Part shown: positions 8,532-17,578 of the stretch, piece after piece
How positions within the stretch are numbered: the first letter of the stretch is position 1
Layout of the letters: each line of letters opens with the position of its first letter
NCBI GenBank assembly: GCA_035943935.1
Contig: DASZBR010000010.1
Location: 1-27,508 of the forward strand
Length of the DNA: 27,508 nucleotides
Reading direction: 5' to 3'
Source: DASZBR01 sp035943935
Lineage (GTDB): Bacteria > Pseudomonadota > Gammaproteobacteria > DASZBR01
Made by a program: the position numbers and the translations under genes
The notes under the pieces: model-generated
Told to the model about the DNA's origin: nothing
Databases searched by the model: none
Seen by the model: only the letters and a program-made list of their open reading frames with translations

Positions 8532-9301
8532 TTTGTCTGTTTTTGCGAAAAAAATTCGGTCGTGGGCGCATGGACCAGAGGAAGCTCTTCTGACGCCTTA
8601 GTAGGCCCTGAAATGACCTTTTTGAGTGATAGCGGGAAACGGCTGAAGTCGGCGTGCAATGCATGAATACGCGCCAATAGACCCGAAATGGCTTGGTAAG
8701 GCTTGTCCAACGGCGATAACTGGCGTTCCAGCGCCATCAGCTCTTCCTTCACGACATTGAGCCAATCCACCCGTTCCACCCGCTGCTGAAAAGGAGATAT
8801 ATAGGTATAAAGCTCCTCGGGTGTTTCAAACGTCGGCATGATCATGGAAAGCGGCGGTTGGGCCTCCAACGGTTTGAGTTCTTGATCAAGTTGGTTAATT
8901 CGCGCGCCAATATTTTCTAAAGCGGTATTTGATAGGCTCGTATTCGACGAAATCTTTTGTGGAGGACAATAGGGGGGCAAAAATTCAATCGGCTTTTCTT
9001 TCACAAACGCTAAATAGACCTCTAATAAGTCAAAATAGATTTCAGAATCCTGATGCGTCGACAAATAATCAATCACCACTAATTGATTCTGTAATTTTTG
9101 TGCACGTTGTGCCAATGCTTCAAATTCATCCGGAGGAAGTAATTGATCCGCATCAAAATTAATCAGTATTTTTTCGATATCACGAACCGCATCCGGTGAA
9201 ACGGGCCGCTTTTGTTTTAGTTCTTCAAAAAAACCTGCGATTTTTTTTTCGACAGGCGCTAAAACTTTGAATTCAAAAATTGCAGCAGATTTCGGCGCCA
9301 C
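8516..9301 (-). CDS. Hypothetical protein, 261 aa, helical, downstream of dusA
   Basis: I do not recognise this family. I chose the GTG at 9301 because AGGAG (9313-9309) stands 7 nt before it; a GTG six codons upstream (9319) is in frame but lacks a better site. The start lies inside the 3' end of dusA (43-bp overlap, different frame), which suggests translational coupling. The product has no signal peptide or membrane span. It is rich in Leu, Glu and Gln and looks mostly helical, with possible coiled coil around residues 50-85 and 120-145 and a Pro-rich stretch (EFLPPYCPP). Its stop overlaps the PmrA-like box of the giant gene, and it may be an accessory or effector protein, but nothing proves it. 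Confidence 0.75.
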   Translation of the reverse strand: MAPKSAAIFEFKVLAPVEKKIAGFFEELKQKRPVSPDAVRDIEKILINFDADQLLPPDEFEALAQRAQKLQNQLVVIDYLSTHQDSEIYFDLLEVYLAFVKEKPIEFLPPYCPPQKISSNTSLSNTALENIGARINQLDQELKPLEAQPPLSMIMPTFETPEELYTYISPFQQRVERVDWLNVVKEELMALERQLSPLDKPYQAISGLLARIHALHADFSRFPLSLKKVISGPTKASEELPLVHAPTTEFFSQKQTNLTLS

Positions 9302-10209
9302 GCTTTTGCTCCTGTACACCCTTGAAATAACCCCATAATCGGTCGCGCTAAAATAGACAACGGCACGCCTTTTTTATGCTCTTCTTTCATATAGGCTAAA
9401 TAATATTCTAACGCGTCTTCACGGCTAAGCGGAACGCGATGATCCCCATAAAATAACCGATCAACATCCGACAGTATATAGGGTTCATGCATGATGGCTC
9501 GGCCTAACATCACGCCATTAAATTGTTGTGATAATTCTTTTGCTGTTTCTAATGATTTAATTCCGCCATTTAATATAAAGCTTATATCAGGAAAATCAGA
9601 TTTAAGTTTTTGAACAATTTCATATCGCAAGGGCGGAATTTCACGATTTTCTTTTGGACTCAGCCCCTTCAATAACGCTTTACGTGCATGAATAATAAAA
9701 AAATCACACCCGGCTTGCGCCGTCGTTTCTATAAAGTAGTGAAGCAAATCATAATGATCATGCTCATCCACGCCTATTCTGGTTTTAATGGTCACGGGAA
9801 TTGAAACAGCCGATTTCATGGCGGAGATACACTCGGCAACCAGATCGGGCTCTTTCATCAAACAAGCCCCAAACTTGCCCTTCTGCACTCTGTCGCTGGG
9901 ACACCCAATATTGAGATTGATTTCATCATAGCCAACATCTTCACCCTGCTTCGCGCACAGTGCTAAATCCGTGGGATTTGCACCACCCAGCTGCAATCCG
10001 ACGGGGTTTTCACCGGGATTAAAGTGCAGATGACGGTGCGCATCACCATGCAAGATAGCCCCCGTTGTAATCATTTCTGTATATAAAAACGCGTGTTTTG
10101 AGAGCAATCGCAAGAAAAAACGGCAATGGCGATCCGTCCAATCGATCATCGGGGCTACGGAAAATACGGGGCCTAATTTACGTGAAGGGTCTTCACAGCG
10201 AGCATTCAT
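9259..10209 (-). CDS. dusA: tRNA-dihydrouridine(20/20a) synthase DusA
   Basis: FMN-dependent enzyme that reduces uridine 20/20a in the tRNA D-loop using NADPH. The TIM-barrel N-terminus carries the Dus motif FSVAPMIDWTDRHCR (residues 16-30). The catalytic Cys 103 is in NIGCPSDRVQKGKFGACLM, the form typical of the DusA subfamily. NGGIKSL and GVMLGRA supply the FMN-phosphate loops, and LQLGGANP is also visible. At 316 aa it is close to the normal length. No clear ribosome site precedes the ATG at 10209; the N-terminus before FSVAP is variable in the family. It is divergent from the small secreted His-rich gene, 57 bp away. Confidence 0.95.
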   Translation of the reverse strand: MNARCEDPSRKLGPVFSVAPMIDWTDRHCRFFLRLLSKHAFLYTEMITTGAILHGDAHRHLHFNPGENPVGLQLGGANPTDLALCAKQGEDVGYDEINLNIGCPSDRVQKGKFGACLMKEPDLVAECISAMKSAVSIPVTIKTRIGVDEHDHYDLLHYFIETTAQAGCDFFIIHARKALLKGLSPKENREIPPLRYEIVQKLKSDFPDISFILNGGIKSLETAKELSQQFNGVMLGRAIMHEPYILSDVDRLFYGDHRVPLSREDALEYYLAYMKEEHKKGVPLSILARPIMGLFQGCTGAKAWRRNLLQFLNSKF

Positions 10210-10266
10210 CGCATTATGATAGCGTTTTTCCGAACCCTTTTGTTAATCTTTGTGGAGAGTCCATTT

Positions 10267-10554
10267 ATGTTGAAGAAATCATTGATTGCTGCTGCAGTCG
10301 CTGCTGTTGTTAGCATGCCTGCGTTTGCAATCGCATCACCAAACACATCTACAAATCCTACACCCGCTACCTCTGCTACAGCTGCTACAACAGCAACTCA
10401 AGGGCAGAATGTTGATGTTGCAATGAACAAAGAAGAAGCTCATGAAAGTGCTACTGCAGAACGTCATGAACATCATGCTAAACGTCACAAAGCCGAGCAT
10501 CACGCTAAACGTCATCACAAAGCTGAAGGTCATGAAGCAAAAGGCCAAAAGTAA
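10267..10554 (+). CDS. Small secreted His/Lys-rich protein (95 aa)
   Basis: The ATG at 10267 is preceded by GGAGAG with 7-nt spacing and begins a textbook Sec signal peptide: MLKK, a hydrophobic Ala/Val core, and an AFA cleavage site after residue 21. The mature part is a Ser/Thr/Pro/Ala linker followed by a strongly charged tail with about ten His in the last 37 residues. The tail is built from near-repeats of AKRH and KAEHH. Composition recalls acid-shock (Asr-like) or metal-buffering periplasmic proteins, but no family is assigned. A strong terminator follows. The location is inferred to be periplasmic or extracellular. Confidence 0.8.
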   Translation: MLKKSLIAAAVAAVVSMPAFAIASPNTSTNPTPATSATAATTATQGQNVDVAMNKEEAHESATAERHEHHAKRHKAEHHAKRHHKAEGHEAKGQK

Positions 10555-10580
10555 AAAAGATTGTCTGTAAGTAATCTTCA

Positions 10581-10612
10581 AAAACCCCGTCTTCAAACAA
10601 CGGGGTTTTTTT
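10581..10612. terminator. Bidirectional intrinsic terminator between the His-rich gene and recJ
   Basis: A 10-bp stem AAAACCCCGT (10581-10590) pairs with ACGGGGTTTT (10600-10609) around a 9-nt loop. A T run follows on the plus strand and, by the leading A run, on the minus strand too. It lies between the convergent ends of the His-rich gene (10554) and recJ (10611). Confidence 0.92.
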
Positions 10613-12281
10613 ATGTCTCGAGATATTCAATCATCAACTGTAATTTTTGCTGATTATTATAATGATTAATATCCAGTCTATACGCTATTTTTATATTTTT
10701 TGTTTTTACCGTATCACCGTAATTAAATAACATGGCTTCTATTCCATGCGATTGAGCAGGATGCGTCAGAACTAATTTAAGATGTTTATCTTGAATTAAT
10801 TTCTGATTCAACACTTCAAATTCACCCTCAAACAATGGCTCCGGAAATCCTTGACCCCACGGTGCGTGATCGCACAATAACTGTGCATTTTCTAGGGTTA
10901 ATTGCGTGCTATTTAATTCACCATCGGTTAATAAAATATTTTCGAAATTATGTTTCTCTGCTTTTTCCAAAACAGTACTATTTAAAATACTGGAAAAATT
11001 ATCGAGATTTTCAATAGGAAGTGTTAAGCCTGCAGCCATTGCATGACCGCCAAACTTTTTAATTAATCCCGGATGACGCGTATCCATCAATGCTAAAATA
11101 TCGCGTAAATGCAAACCCGGAATGGATCGCGCAGAAGATTTGAGTTCAGTATCATTTACTTTTGAGAATATAAAAGTTGGCCGATGATAACGATCTTTAA
11201 GTCTTCCGGCCAAAATACCAATCACGCCTTGATGAAATTCCGGATGGAATAAACAAATGCTGGCAGGAATTTCGTCTAAATCAAACCGTTCAACTATTTT
11301 TTCAGCATTGATCAACATATCCGATTCGATTTCACGTCGATTTTTATTTAAAGAATCCAATTCAATGGCAATTCGAAAAGCCTCAATATCATTGTCACTG
11401 AGTAAACAGGCAACCCCTAAAGACATATCCTCAAGTCGACCAGCAGCATTTAATCTTGGTGCAACTGCAAAACCCAAGTCTGACGTTCTTACTCGAGGGG
11501 CTTCACGCTTTCCGACTTTTAATAAGGCATAAATTCCGGGGCGGGCTAATCCTGCACGAATTCTTTTTATACCCTGAGTCACTAATATTCTGTTGTTTTT
11601 ATCGAGGACAACAACATCCGCAACCGTTCCGAGTGCGACTAAATCTAAAAACTGCCCCATAGACACAGCGCTTTTAAGATATTTGCGCGTCGCTAACATG
11701 ACGTAAAAAATTACACCCACGCCCGCAATATGTTTGCTTTCAAATACATCATTGGGCTGATTCGGATTGATAATTACATCTGCCTCTGGAAGTGTTTCGC
11801 CTGAAAGATGGTGATCTGTCACAACCACTTTCATTCCATATTCTTTGGCTTTTTTAACACCCTCATGACTGCTAATACCATTATCAACCGTAATTAAAAT
11901 ATCGGGATGGCGCGTTGCGGCAAGATCAACGATTTCTGGGCTTAATCCATACCCATATTCAAATCGATTGGGAATTAAATAATCGACATGTTTTGCACCC
12001 AAAGCCTTTAATGCACTGACGGCAAGTGTCGTACTGGTAGCGCCATCCGTATCAAAATCGCCGAGAATTAAAAACTTTTCTTGTGCGCGAATGCCCTCGC
12101 CGATGATTTCAGCGGCTTTGTCTATATTCAATAATTGGTCAAAATTGAGTAGCTGAGATAAATCGGTATTAAGCTCATCTGGGCTTTCAATACCGCGATT
12201 GGAGTAGATTCGACTTAAGATATCTTGCTCATGGGAAAATTCACGACGCTTGAGCGTTCTTTTCATTGCTGTTCGCGTCAT
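10611..12281 (-). CDS. recJ: Single-stranded-DNA-specific exonuclease RecJ
   Basis: 5'-3' exonuclease on single-stranded DNA, used in RecF-pathway recombination, mismatch repair and base-excision repair. DHH-superfamily metal ligands are visible: LILGDFDTDG (D75, D77, D79), TVDNG (D133) and VVTDHH (156-158). The C-terminal DHHA1 half has FGGHAMAAGL, followed by an OB-like region. At 556 aa it is close to the usual length of about 570. The ATG at 12281 has AAGGGA 6 nt upstream. It is divergent from the Mth938-like gene with only 26 bp between starts, so the promoters must overlap or lie within coding sequence. Confidence 0.96.
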   Translation of the reverse strand: MTRTAMKRTLKRREFSHEQDILSRIYSNRGIESPDELNTDLSQLLNFDQLLNIDKAAEIIGEGIRAQEKFLILGDFDTDGATSTTLAVSALKALGAKHVDYLIPNRFEYGYGLSPEIVDLAATRHPDILITVDNGISSHEGVKKAKEYGMKVVVTDHHLSGETLPEADVIINPNQPNDVFESKHIAGVGVIFYVMLATRKYLKSAVSMGQFLDLVALGTVADVVVLDKNNRILVTQGIKRIRAGLARPGIYALLKVGKREAPRVRTSDLGFAVAPRLNAAGRLEDMSLGVACLLSDNDIEAFRIAIELDSLNKNRREIESDMLINAEKIVERFDLDEIPASICLFHPEFHQGVIGILAGRLKDRYHRPTFIFSKVNDTELKSSARSIPGLHLRDILALMDTRHPGLIKKFGGHAMAAGLTLPIENLDNFSSILNSTVLEKAEKHNFENILLTDGELNSTQLTLENAQLLCDHAPWGQGFPEPLFEGEFEVLNQKLIQDKHLKLVLTHPAQSHGIEAMLFNYGDTVKTKNIKIAYRLDINHYNNQQKLQLMIEYLET

Positions 12282-12307
12282 ACAAAATCCCTTAGAATAG
12301 AAACACT

Positions 12308-12652
12308 ATGGATTTTACGCCGGACACCTCACCAAGTCATTATCAAATTCGTTCTTATGAGCGCGGGAAGATAATAATTAACGACCAGGCGATTACGCAA
12401 AATTTAATTATCTCTGCGAGTCAATTAATCTATCCGTGGGACGAAAATAATCTCGAACCTATTTTGGAATTAAAACCTGTGATTGTTTTATTGGGTACGG
12501 GTGAAAAATTTAAAATTATTCCCCCACAAATTTTATCGCCGTTCTATAAAAATAAAATTGGCGTAGAAGTCATGAATACCTCAGCAGCCTGTAGAACCTT
12601 CAATGTCTTGGCGGCAGAAGGGCGAAACGTTGTAGCAGGATTAATTATTTAG
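12308..12652 (+). CDS. Mth938-like domain protein (DUF498 family)
   Basis: A 114-aa single-domain protein of the Mth938/NDUFAF3-like family. The landmarks are SYERGKIIINDQ near the N-terminus, VIVLLGTGEKFKIIPP in the middle, GVEVMNTSAACRTFNVLAAEGRNVVAGLI at the end. The molecular role in bacteria is not settled; the mitochondrial relative NDUFAF3 is a complex I assembly factor. It is full length. Its TAG overlaps the stop of the convergent ahcY by 4 bp, so there is no room for a terminator between them. The ribosome site is weak. Confidence 0.88.
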   Translation: MDFTPDTSPSHYQIRSYERGKIIINDQAITQNLIISASQLIYPWDENNLEPILELKPVIVLLGTGEKFKIIPPQILSPFYKNKIGVEVMNTSAACRTFNVLAAEGRNVVAGLII

Positions 12653-13938
12653 TATCTATACCAGTCGGTTTTATACGGCCCAGCAATATTCAAACCTAAA
12701 TAATCCGCTTGTTTCTTGGTCAACGTCGTTAATTTCACACCTAATTTATCTAAGTGTAATCTCGCGACTTTTTCATCCAAATGCTTTGGCAATACATGAA
12801 CGCCAATCGGATATTTATCCGCATGATTCCATAATTCTATTTGAGCAATAACTTGATTGGTAAATGACGACGACATCACGAAACTCGGATGGCCTGTCGC
12901 ACACCCCAAATTCACCAAACGACCTTCCGCTAATAAAATAATATGTTTGCCATTTGGAAATTCAATCAAATCGACTTGCGGTTTAATATTAGCCCAGGTG
13001 TATTTTCGTAATGACGCGACATCAATTTCAGAATCAAAATGACCTATGTTACAAACAATGGCATTGTCTTTCATTTTTAATACATGGTCGTGCGTAATGA
13101 CATCGATATTCCCCGTCGCAGTCACAAAAATATCGCCAATGGATGCCGCTTCGTCCATCGTAACCACTTGAAAACCTTCCATAGCCGCTTGAAGCGCATT
13201 AATCGGATCAATTTCTGTTACACGAACCGTTGCACCTAAGCCTTTAAAGGATTGCGCACAGCCTTTACCAACATCACCATAACCACATACGATAGCGATC
13301 TTGCCGGCAATCATCACATCCGTTGCACGCTTAATGCCATCCACTAATGACTCACGACAACCGTACAAATTATCAAATTTAGACTTCGTGACTGAATCAT
13401 TGATATTAATAGCAGGCGTTTTTAATTGTTTTTTCGCATGCATCTCATACAAGCGATGTACCCCTGTCGTTGTTTCTTCTGAAATTCCCTTAATATTTTT
13501 TATTAACTCAGGATATTTTTCATAAATGCGCATCGTTAAATCACCGCCGTCATCCAAAACCATATTGGGACGCCAGCCATTAGGTCCCTCAATTGTTTGA
13601 TCGATGCACCATACTGCTTCTTCTTCCGTTTCACCTTTCCATGCAAATACCGGAATATTTTGTGCTGCCATTGCTGCTGCTGCGTGATCTTGTGTTGAAA
13701 AAATATTACAGGATGACCATCGAATTTCTGCACCCAAATCAATTAAGGTTTCGATTAAAACAGCTGTTTGTATAGTCATGTGCAAACAACCCGCAATGCG
13801 AGCGCCTTTTAATGGCTTTTTACCCTGATATTCTTTACGGAGAGACATTAATCCAGGCATTTCAACTTCAGCTAATTTGATTTCTTTTTTGCCCCAATCA
13901 GCGAGCGCAATATCAGCTACACGAAAATCTTGATTCAT
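12649..13938 (-). CDS. ahcY: S-adenosylhomocysteine hydrolase (adenosylhomocysteinase)
   Basis: NAD-dependent enzyme splitting S-adenosylhomocysteine into adenosine and homocysteine, which recycles the by-product of methyl transfer. Visible: ADIALADWG near the N-terminus, GCLHMTIQTAVLIETL, STQDHAAAA, the NAD loop VCGYGDVGKGCA, NIGHFDSEID, and the C-terminal KTDWYRY. I chose the ATG at 13938 because AAAGGA lies 7 nt upstream and the family starts close to this point. An in-frame ATG at 13980 overlapping the metK stop as ATGA would add 14 residues. The 429-aa length is normal. It follows metK in what looks like one transcription unit, giving SAM synthesis and SAH removal together. Confidence 0.97.
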   Translation of the reverse strand: MNQDFRVADIALADWGKKEIKLAEVEMPGLMSLRKEYQGKKPLKGARIAGCLHMTIQTAVLIETLIDLGAEIRWSSCNIFSTQDHAAAAMAAQNIPVFAWKGETEEEAVWCIDQTIEGPNGWRPNMVLDDGGDLTMRIYEKYPELIKNIKGISEETTTGVHRLYEMHAKKQLKTPAININDSVTKSKFDNLYGCRESLVDGIKRATDVMIAGKIAIVCGYGDVGKGCAQSFKGLGATVRVTEIDPINALQAAMEGFQVVTMDEAASIGDIFVTATGNIDVITHDHVLKMKDNAIVCNIGHFDSEIDVASLRKYTWANIKPQVDLIEFPNGKHIILLAEGRLVNLGCATGHPSFVMSSSFTNQVIAQIELWNHADKYPIGVHVLPKHLDEKVARLHLDKLGVKLTTLTKKQADYLGLNIAGPYKTDWYRY

Positions 13939-13976
13939 AGTTAAATCCTTTGGCATCGCCCGTTTAGTCTCTACCG

Positions 13977-15122
13977 TCATTTTAAACAATCCACTTTATC
14001 AGTCTTTTCCCACGTGAAATTTGCTTCTTCACGACCAAAATGTCCATATGCTGCTGTCGGAAAATAAATAGGGCGTAATAAATCTAACATGCTGATTAAT
14101 CCGCGAGGACGTAAATCAAAATGCTCACGAATCAATGCAATTAATTTTTCTTCCGGAAGTTTTCCCGTCCCAAACGTTTGAACGCTAATAGACGTCGGCT
14201 CTGCAATGCCAATGGCATACGAAATTTGAATTTCACAACGATCAGCTAAACCTGCTGCAACAATATTTTTAGCGACATATCGCGCTGCATACGATGCCGA
14301 GCGATCCACTTTCGACGCATCTTTGCCGGAAAAACATCCGCCACCGTGTCGTGCCATACCACCATAACTGTCTACAATAATTTTACGGCCCGTTAATCCG
14401 GTATCACCCAACGGCCCACCAATCACAAATCGTCCCGTTGGATTAATAAAATATTTAGTGTTTTTATCGAGCCACTTAGCCGGTAATACTTTTTTGATCA
14501 CTTCTTCCATGACGGCTTCTTTAATTTCAGATTGAGACACTTCTGGCGCATGCTGCGTTGAAATAACAACAGCCTCAACGCCAACTGGCTTGGAATTTTC
14601 ATAGCGTATTGTTAGCTGACTTTTTGCATCTGGTCTAAGCCAATTTAAAATTTTCTGTTTTCTGAGATCCGCCAATTTTTTGACAAGCCTATGTGAATAC
14701 GTAATTGGCGCAGGCATTAATACATCCGTCTCATTGGTCGCATACCCAAACATCAGGCCTTGATCACCCGCGCCTTGCTCATGATCCGCGCGATGATTGA
14801 CACCCATCGCAATATCCGGTGATTGCTTACCAATGGCAGTAATCACCGCACACGATTCCCAATCAAATCCCATCGCCGAACTGTTGTATCCAATTTCTTT
14901 AATGACTTCACGTGCAACGTGTTCGATATCTACCCATGCATGCGTGGTAATCTCACCACCCACCAATACCATGCCCGTTTTAACAAACGTTTCACAAGCC
15001 ACACGCGCACCTGGATCTTGCGTTAAAATCGCATCTAATACCGCATCAGAAATTTGATCGGCAATTTTATCAGGATGACCTTCAGAAACCGATTCAGAGG
15101 TAAAAATAGAATAATCAGACAT
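13977..15122 (-). CDS. metK: S-adenosylmethionine synthetase MetK
   Basis: Makes S-adenosylmethionine from methionine and ATP. Motifs visible: TSESVSEGHPDKIADQISDAVLDA at the N-terminus, GAGDQGLMFGYA (ATP-binding), the P-loop-like GGGCFSGKDASKVDRSASYAARY, and the C-terminal HFGREE. The ATG at 15122 has GGCGGAG about 7 nt upstream and gives 381 aa, the normal length. It overlaps the last 8 bp of gyrB, which implies coupled translation with gyrB. Confidence 0.97.
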   Translation of the reverse strand: MSDYSIFTSESVSEGHPDKIADQISDAVLDAILTQDPGARVACETFVKTGMVLVGGEITTHAWVDIEHVAREVIKEIGYNSSAMGFDWESCAVITAIGKQSPDIAMGVNHRADHEQGAGDQGLMFGYATNETDVLMPAPITYSHRLVKKLADLRKQKILNWLRPDAKSQLTIRYENSKPVGVEAVVISTQHAPEVSQSEIKEAVMEEVIKKVLPAKWLDKNTKYFINPTGRFVIGGPLGDTGLTGRKIIVDSYGGMARHGGGCFSGKDASKVDRSASYAARYVAKNIVAAGLADRCEIQISYAIGIAEPTSISVQTFGTGKLPEEKLIALIREHFDLRPRGLISMLDLLRPIYFPTAAYGHFGREEANFTWEKTDKVDCLK

Positions 15123-17541
15123 CAATGTTCTCCGCCAATAATGCATTCAATTCAATAAACGCACGACGAGGCTCAACTTGATCGCCCATCAATGTCGTAA
15201 AGAGTAGATCTGCAGCAACAGCGTCTTCAATATTCACTCTTAACAAACGGCGCGTTTCAGGATTCATCGTCGTTTCCCATAACTGCTCAGGATTCATTTC
15301 ACCCAGACCTTTGTAGCGTTGCGTGGTCTGTCCGCGTTTTGCTTCTTCCATTAACCAATGTACGGCTGCACCAAACGTCGTGACTTTTTGTTTACGCTCA
15401 CCACGCTGAACATACGCACTTTCTTGGAATAATCCGTGCAAAATAGCATGCAAAGAATGCAATCGAATATAATCTTGAGAACTTAAAAACTCATGCCCCA
15501 ATGAATAATGATGCGTTTGACCATGCTGTAAAAATTCTAATTCTGGAATAAATTCATGTTTTTCGTCATGTGGAACGACTTTAATCTGACAAACCATACC
15601 GTGTGCTTCTAAGCTTTTTAAGCGCTGCTCCAATTGCTTGGCCCAAGAAGAGACTTTTTCTTGAGAAACGAGATCAGCCACACTCAAGCTCGCCATATGA
15701 CTAATTTCATGCAGAACATCAATGGGATAACGGCGTGAAAGACGCTTCAGCGACTTCTCCACATCATGATGCTCTTTTAATAATTTTTCCAAGGCAACAC
15801 CCGTAATAGGCAGCTCATTTTCTGCAGGGAACAACGCAGCTTCATCGAGCGCCGTCTGAATTAAATATTCATTTAAGGCATCATCGTCTTTGAGATATTG
15901 CTCTTGTTTGCCTTTTTTAATTTTGTATAACGGCGGTTGCCCAACATAGACATAACCACGCGTAATTAATTCTGGCATTTGCCTATAGAAAAAAGTCAGC
16001 AATAAAGTACGAATATGTGAACCGTCCACATCCGCGTCGGTCATAATAATAATACGGTGATAACGTAATTTGTCTGGATTGTATTCATCGCGACCGATGC
16101 CACAACCCAATGCGGTAATTAACGTCCCCACTTCTTGTGACGCAATCATTTTGTCAAATCGCGCTTTCTCGACATTTAAAATCTTACCCTTCAATGGCAA
16201 TATCGCTTGATTTTTGCGATCACGCGCTTGCTTAGCGGAACCACCGGCGGATTCACCTTCGACTAAAAACAATTCAGAATTAGCAGGATCTTTTTCTTGG
16301 CAATCGGCTAATTTCCCTGGTAATCCTGCAATATCCAATGCACTCTTACGTCGTGTCATTTCTCGCGCTTTGCGCGCTGCTTCTCTTGCACGTGCAGCGT
16401 CAACAATTTTTAAAACAATATTTTTCGCTTCCGTAGGTTTTTCCAACAAAAACTCTTCTAATTTTTCGGACATGATTTGAGCAACGATAGGTGTTACTTC
16501 CGAAGATACTAGTTTTTCTTTGGTTTGCGATGAGAATTTTGGATCGGGGAGTTTCACAGAAACAACGGCCGTCAAACCTTCACGAACATCATCACCCGTC
16601 ATTTCAACTTTTTCTTTCTTGGAAAAACCTTCTTTTTCTAAGTAATTACCCAGTGTTCGCGTTAAGGCGGTTCTAAATCCTGTAAGGTGCGTTCCACCAT
16701 CTTTTTGCGGAATATTATTGGTATAACAAAAAATACTTTCTTGGAATCCATCATTCCATTGCATCGCCACTTCAACCGTAATTCTGTCTTTCTCTGCACA
16801 AAAATAAAATACGGATGGATGAATAACGGTTTTATTGGTACTCAAATGTTTAACAAAAGCCCCAATACCACCTTCATATTCAAATACTTCCTGTCGTCCC
16901 GTACGTTCATCCATCAAGGAAATACGCACACCCGAATTTAAGAAAGATAATTCGCGAAGACGTTTAGCCAAAATATCGTAGTGAAATTCTGTATTGGTAA
17001 AGATAACCGTGCTGGGTTTAAAGCGAACTTCAGTGCCTGTCTTTGTAGAATCACCGGTCACTGCAAGCGGTGCCAATGGCTCGCCGTCTGCGTAATCTTG
17101 TTCATGTACTTTTCCATTCCGGCGAATCAACAAGTGTAACTTTTCGGAAAGCGCGTTAACCACCGAAACACCCACACCGTGCAACCCACCTGAAACTTTA
17201 TAGGAGTTACTGTCAAACTTACCACCCGCGTGCAGAATAGTCATAATGACTTCAGCCGCTGAACGGCCCTCTTCCGCATGAATATCAACCGGAATGCCAC
17301 GGCCATCGTCTTTTACGGTAACAGAACCATCAGTATGAATAATGACAGAAACCTGATGGCAATACCCTGCAAGCGCCTCATCGATAGAGTTATCAACAAC
17401 CTCAAAGACCATATGATGAAGGCCTGTACCGTCATCTGTGTCACCAATATACATTCCAGGGCGTTTCTTAACCGCATCCAATCCCTTAAGGACTTTGATG
17501 TTCGAAGAATCGTAGGTATCTGCTGAGGCTGAGGTGTTCAT
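15115..17541 (-). CDS. gyrB: DNA gyrase subunit B
   Basis: ATPase subunit of DNA gyrase, which introduces negative supercoils as a GyrA2GyrB2 complex. The GHKL ATPase domain carries E47 and N51 in VFEVVDNSIDEAL, DDGRGIP and GGLHGVGVSVVNALS. The transducer follows, then TOPRIM with EGESAGGSAKQARDRKNQAILPL and DADVDGSHIRTLLL, and the C-terminal QRYKGLGEMNPEQLWETTM. The long insert between GQPPLYKIKKGK and QRYKGLG is the roughly 170-residue insertion of gammaproteobacterial GyrB, giving 808 aa. It lies 37 bp after recF. Confidence 0.98.
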   Translation of the reverse strand: MNTSASADTYDSSNIKVLKGLDAVKKRPGMYIGDTDDGTGLHHMVFEVVDNSIDEALAGYCHQVSVIIHTDGSVTVKDDGRGIPVDIHAEEGRSAAEVIMTILHAGGKFDSNSYKVSGGLHGVGVSVVNALSEKLHLLIRRNGKVHEQDYADGEPLAPLAVTGDSTKTGTEVRFKPSTVIFTNTEFHYDILAKRLRELSFLNSGVRISLMDERTGRQEVFEYEGGIGAFVKHLSTNKTVIHPSVFYFCAEKDRITVEVAMQWNDGFQESIFCYTNNIPQKDGGTHLTGFRTALTRTLGNYLEKEGFSKKEKVEMTGDDVREGLTAVVSVKLPDPKFSSQTKEKLVSSEVTPIVAQIMSEKLEEFLLEKPTEAKNIVLKIVDAARAREAARKAREMTRRKSALDIAGLPGKLADCQEKDPANSELFLVEGESAGGSAKQARDRKNQAILPLKGKILNVEKARFDKMIASQEVGTLITALGCGIGRDEYNPDKLRYHRIIIMTDADVDGSHIRTLLLTFFYRQMPELITRGYVYVGQPPLYKIKKGKQEQYLKDDDALNEYLIQTALDEAALFPAENELPITGVALEKLLKEHHDVEKSLKRLSRRYPIDVLHEISHMASLSVADLVSQEKVSSWAKQLEQRLKSLEAHGMVCQIKVVPHDEKHEFIPELEFLQHGQTHHYSLGHEFLSSQDYIRLHSLHAILHGLFQESAYVQRGERKQKVTTFGAAVHWLMEEAKRGQTTQRYKGLGEMNPEQLWETTMNPETRRLLRVNIEDAVAADLLFTTLMGDQVEPRRAFIELNALLAENIDV

Positions 17542-17578
17542 TTTTTCAATCCATCTTTCGTTTGAAATAATCCGTGCA

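Noticed and set aside
10336..10596. An 86-codon minus-strand frame opposite the His-rich gene
   Set aside because: It runs through the terminator, its sequence is a Met/Phe/Cys-rich antisense of His/Lys codons, and it has no ribosome site.
13536..13742. Frames within ahcY on both strands
   Set aside because: The ahcY frame is continuous and carries all family motifs; these are shadows.
14005..14025. CCCACGTGAAAT near the metK 3' end as a third parS site
   Set aside because: The CACGTG core is present, but about four flanking positions break the 16-bp palindrome, so it is probably not a ParB site.
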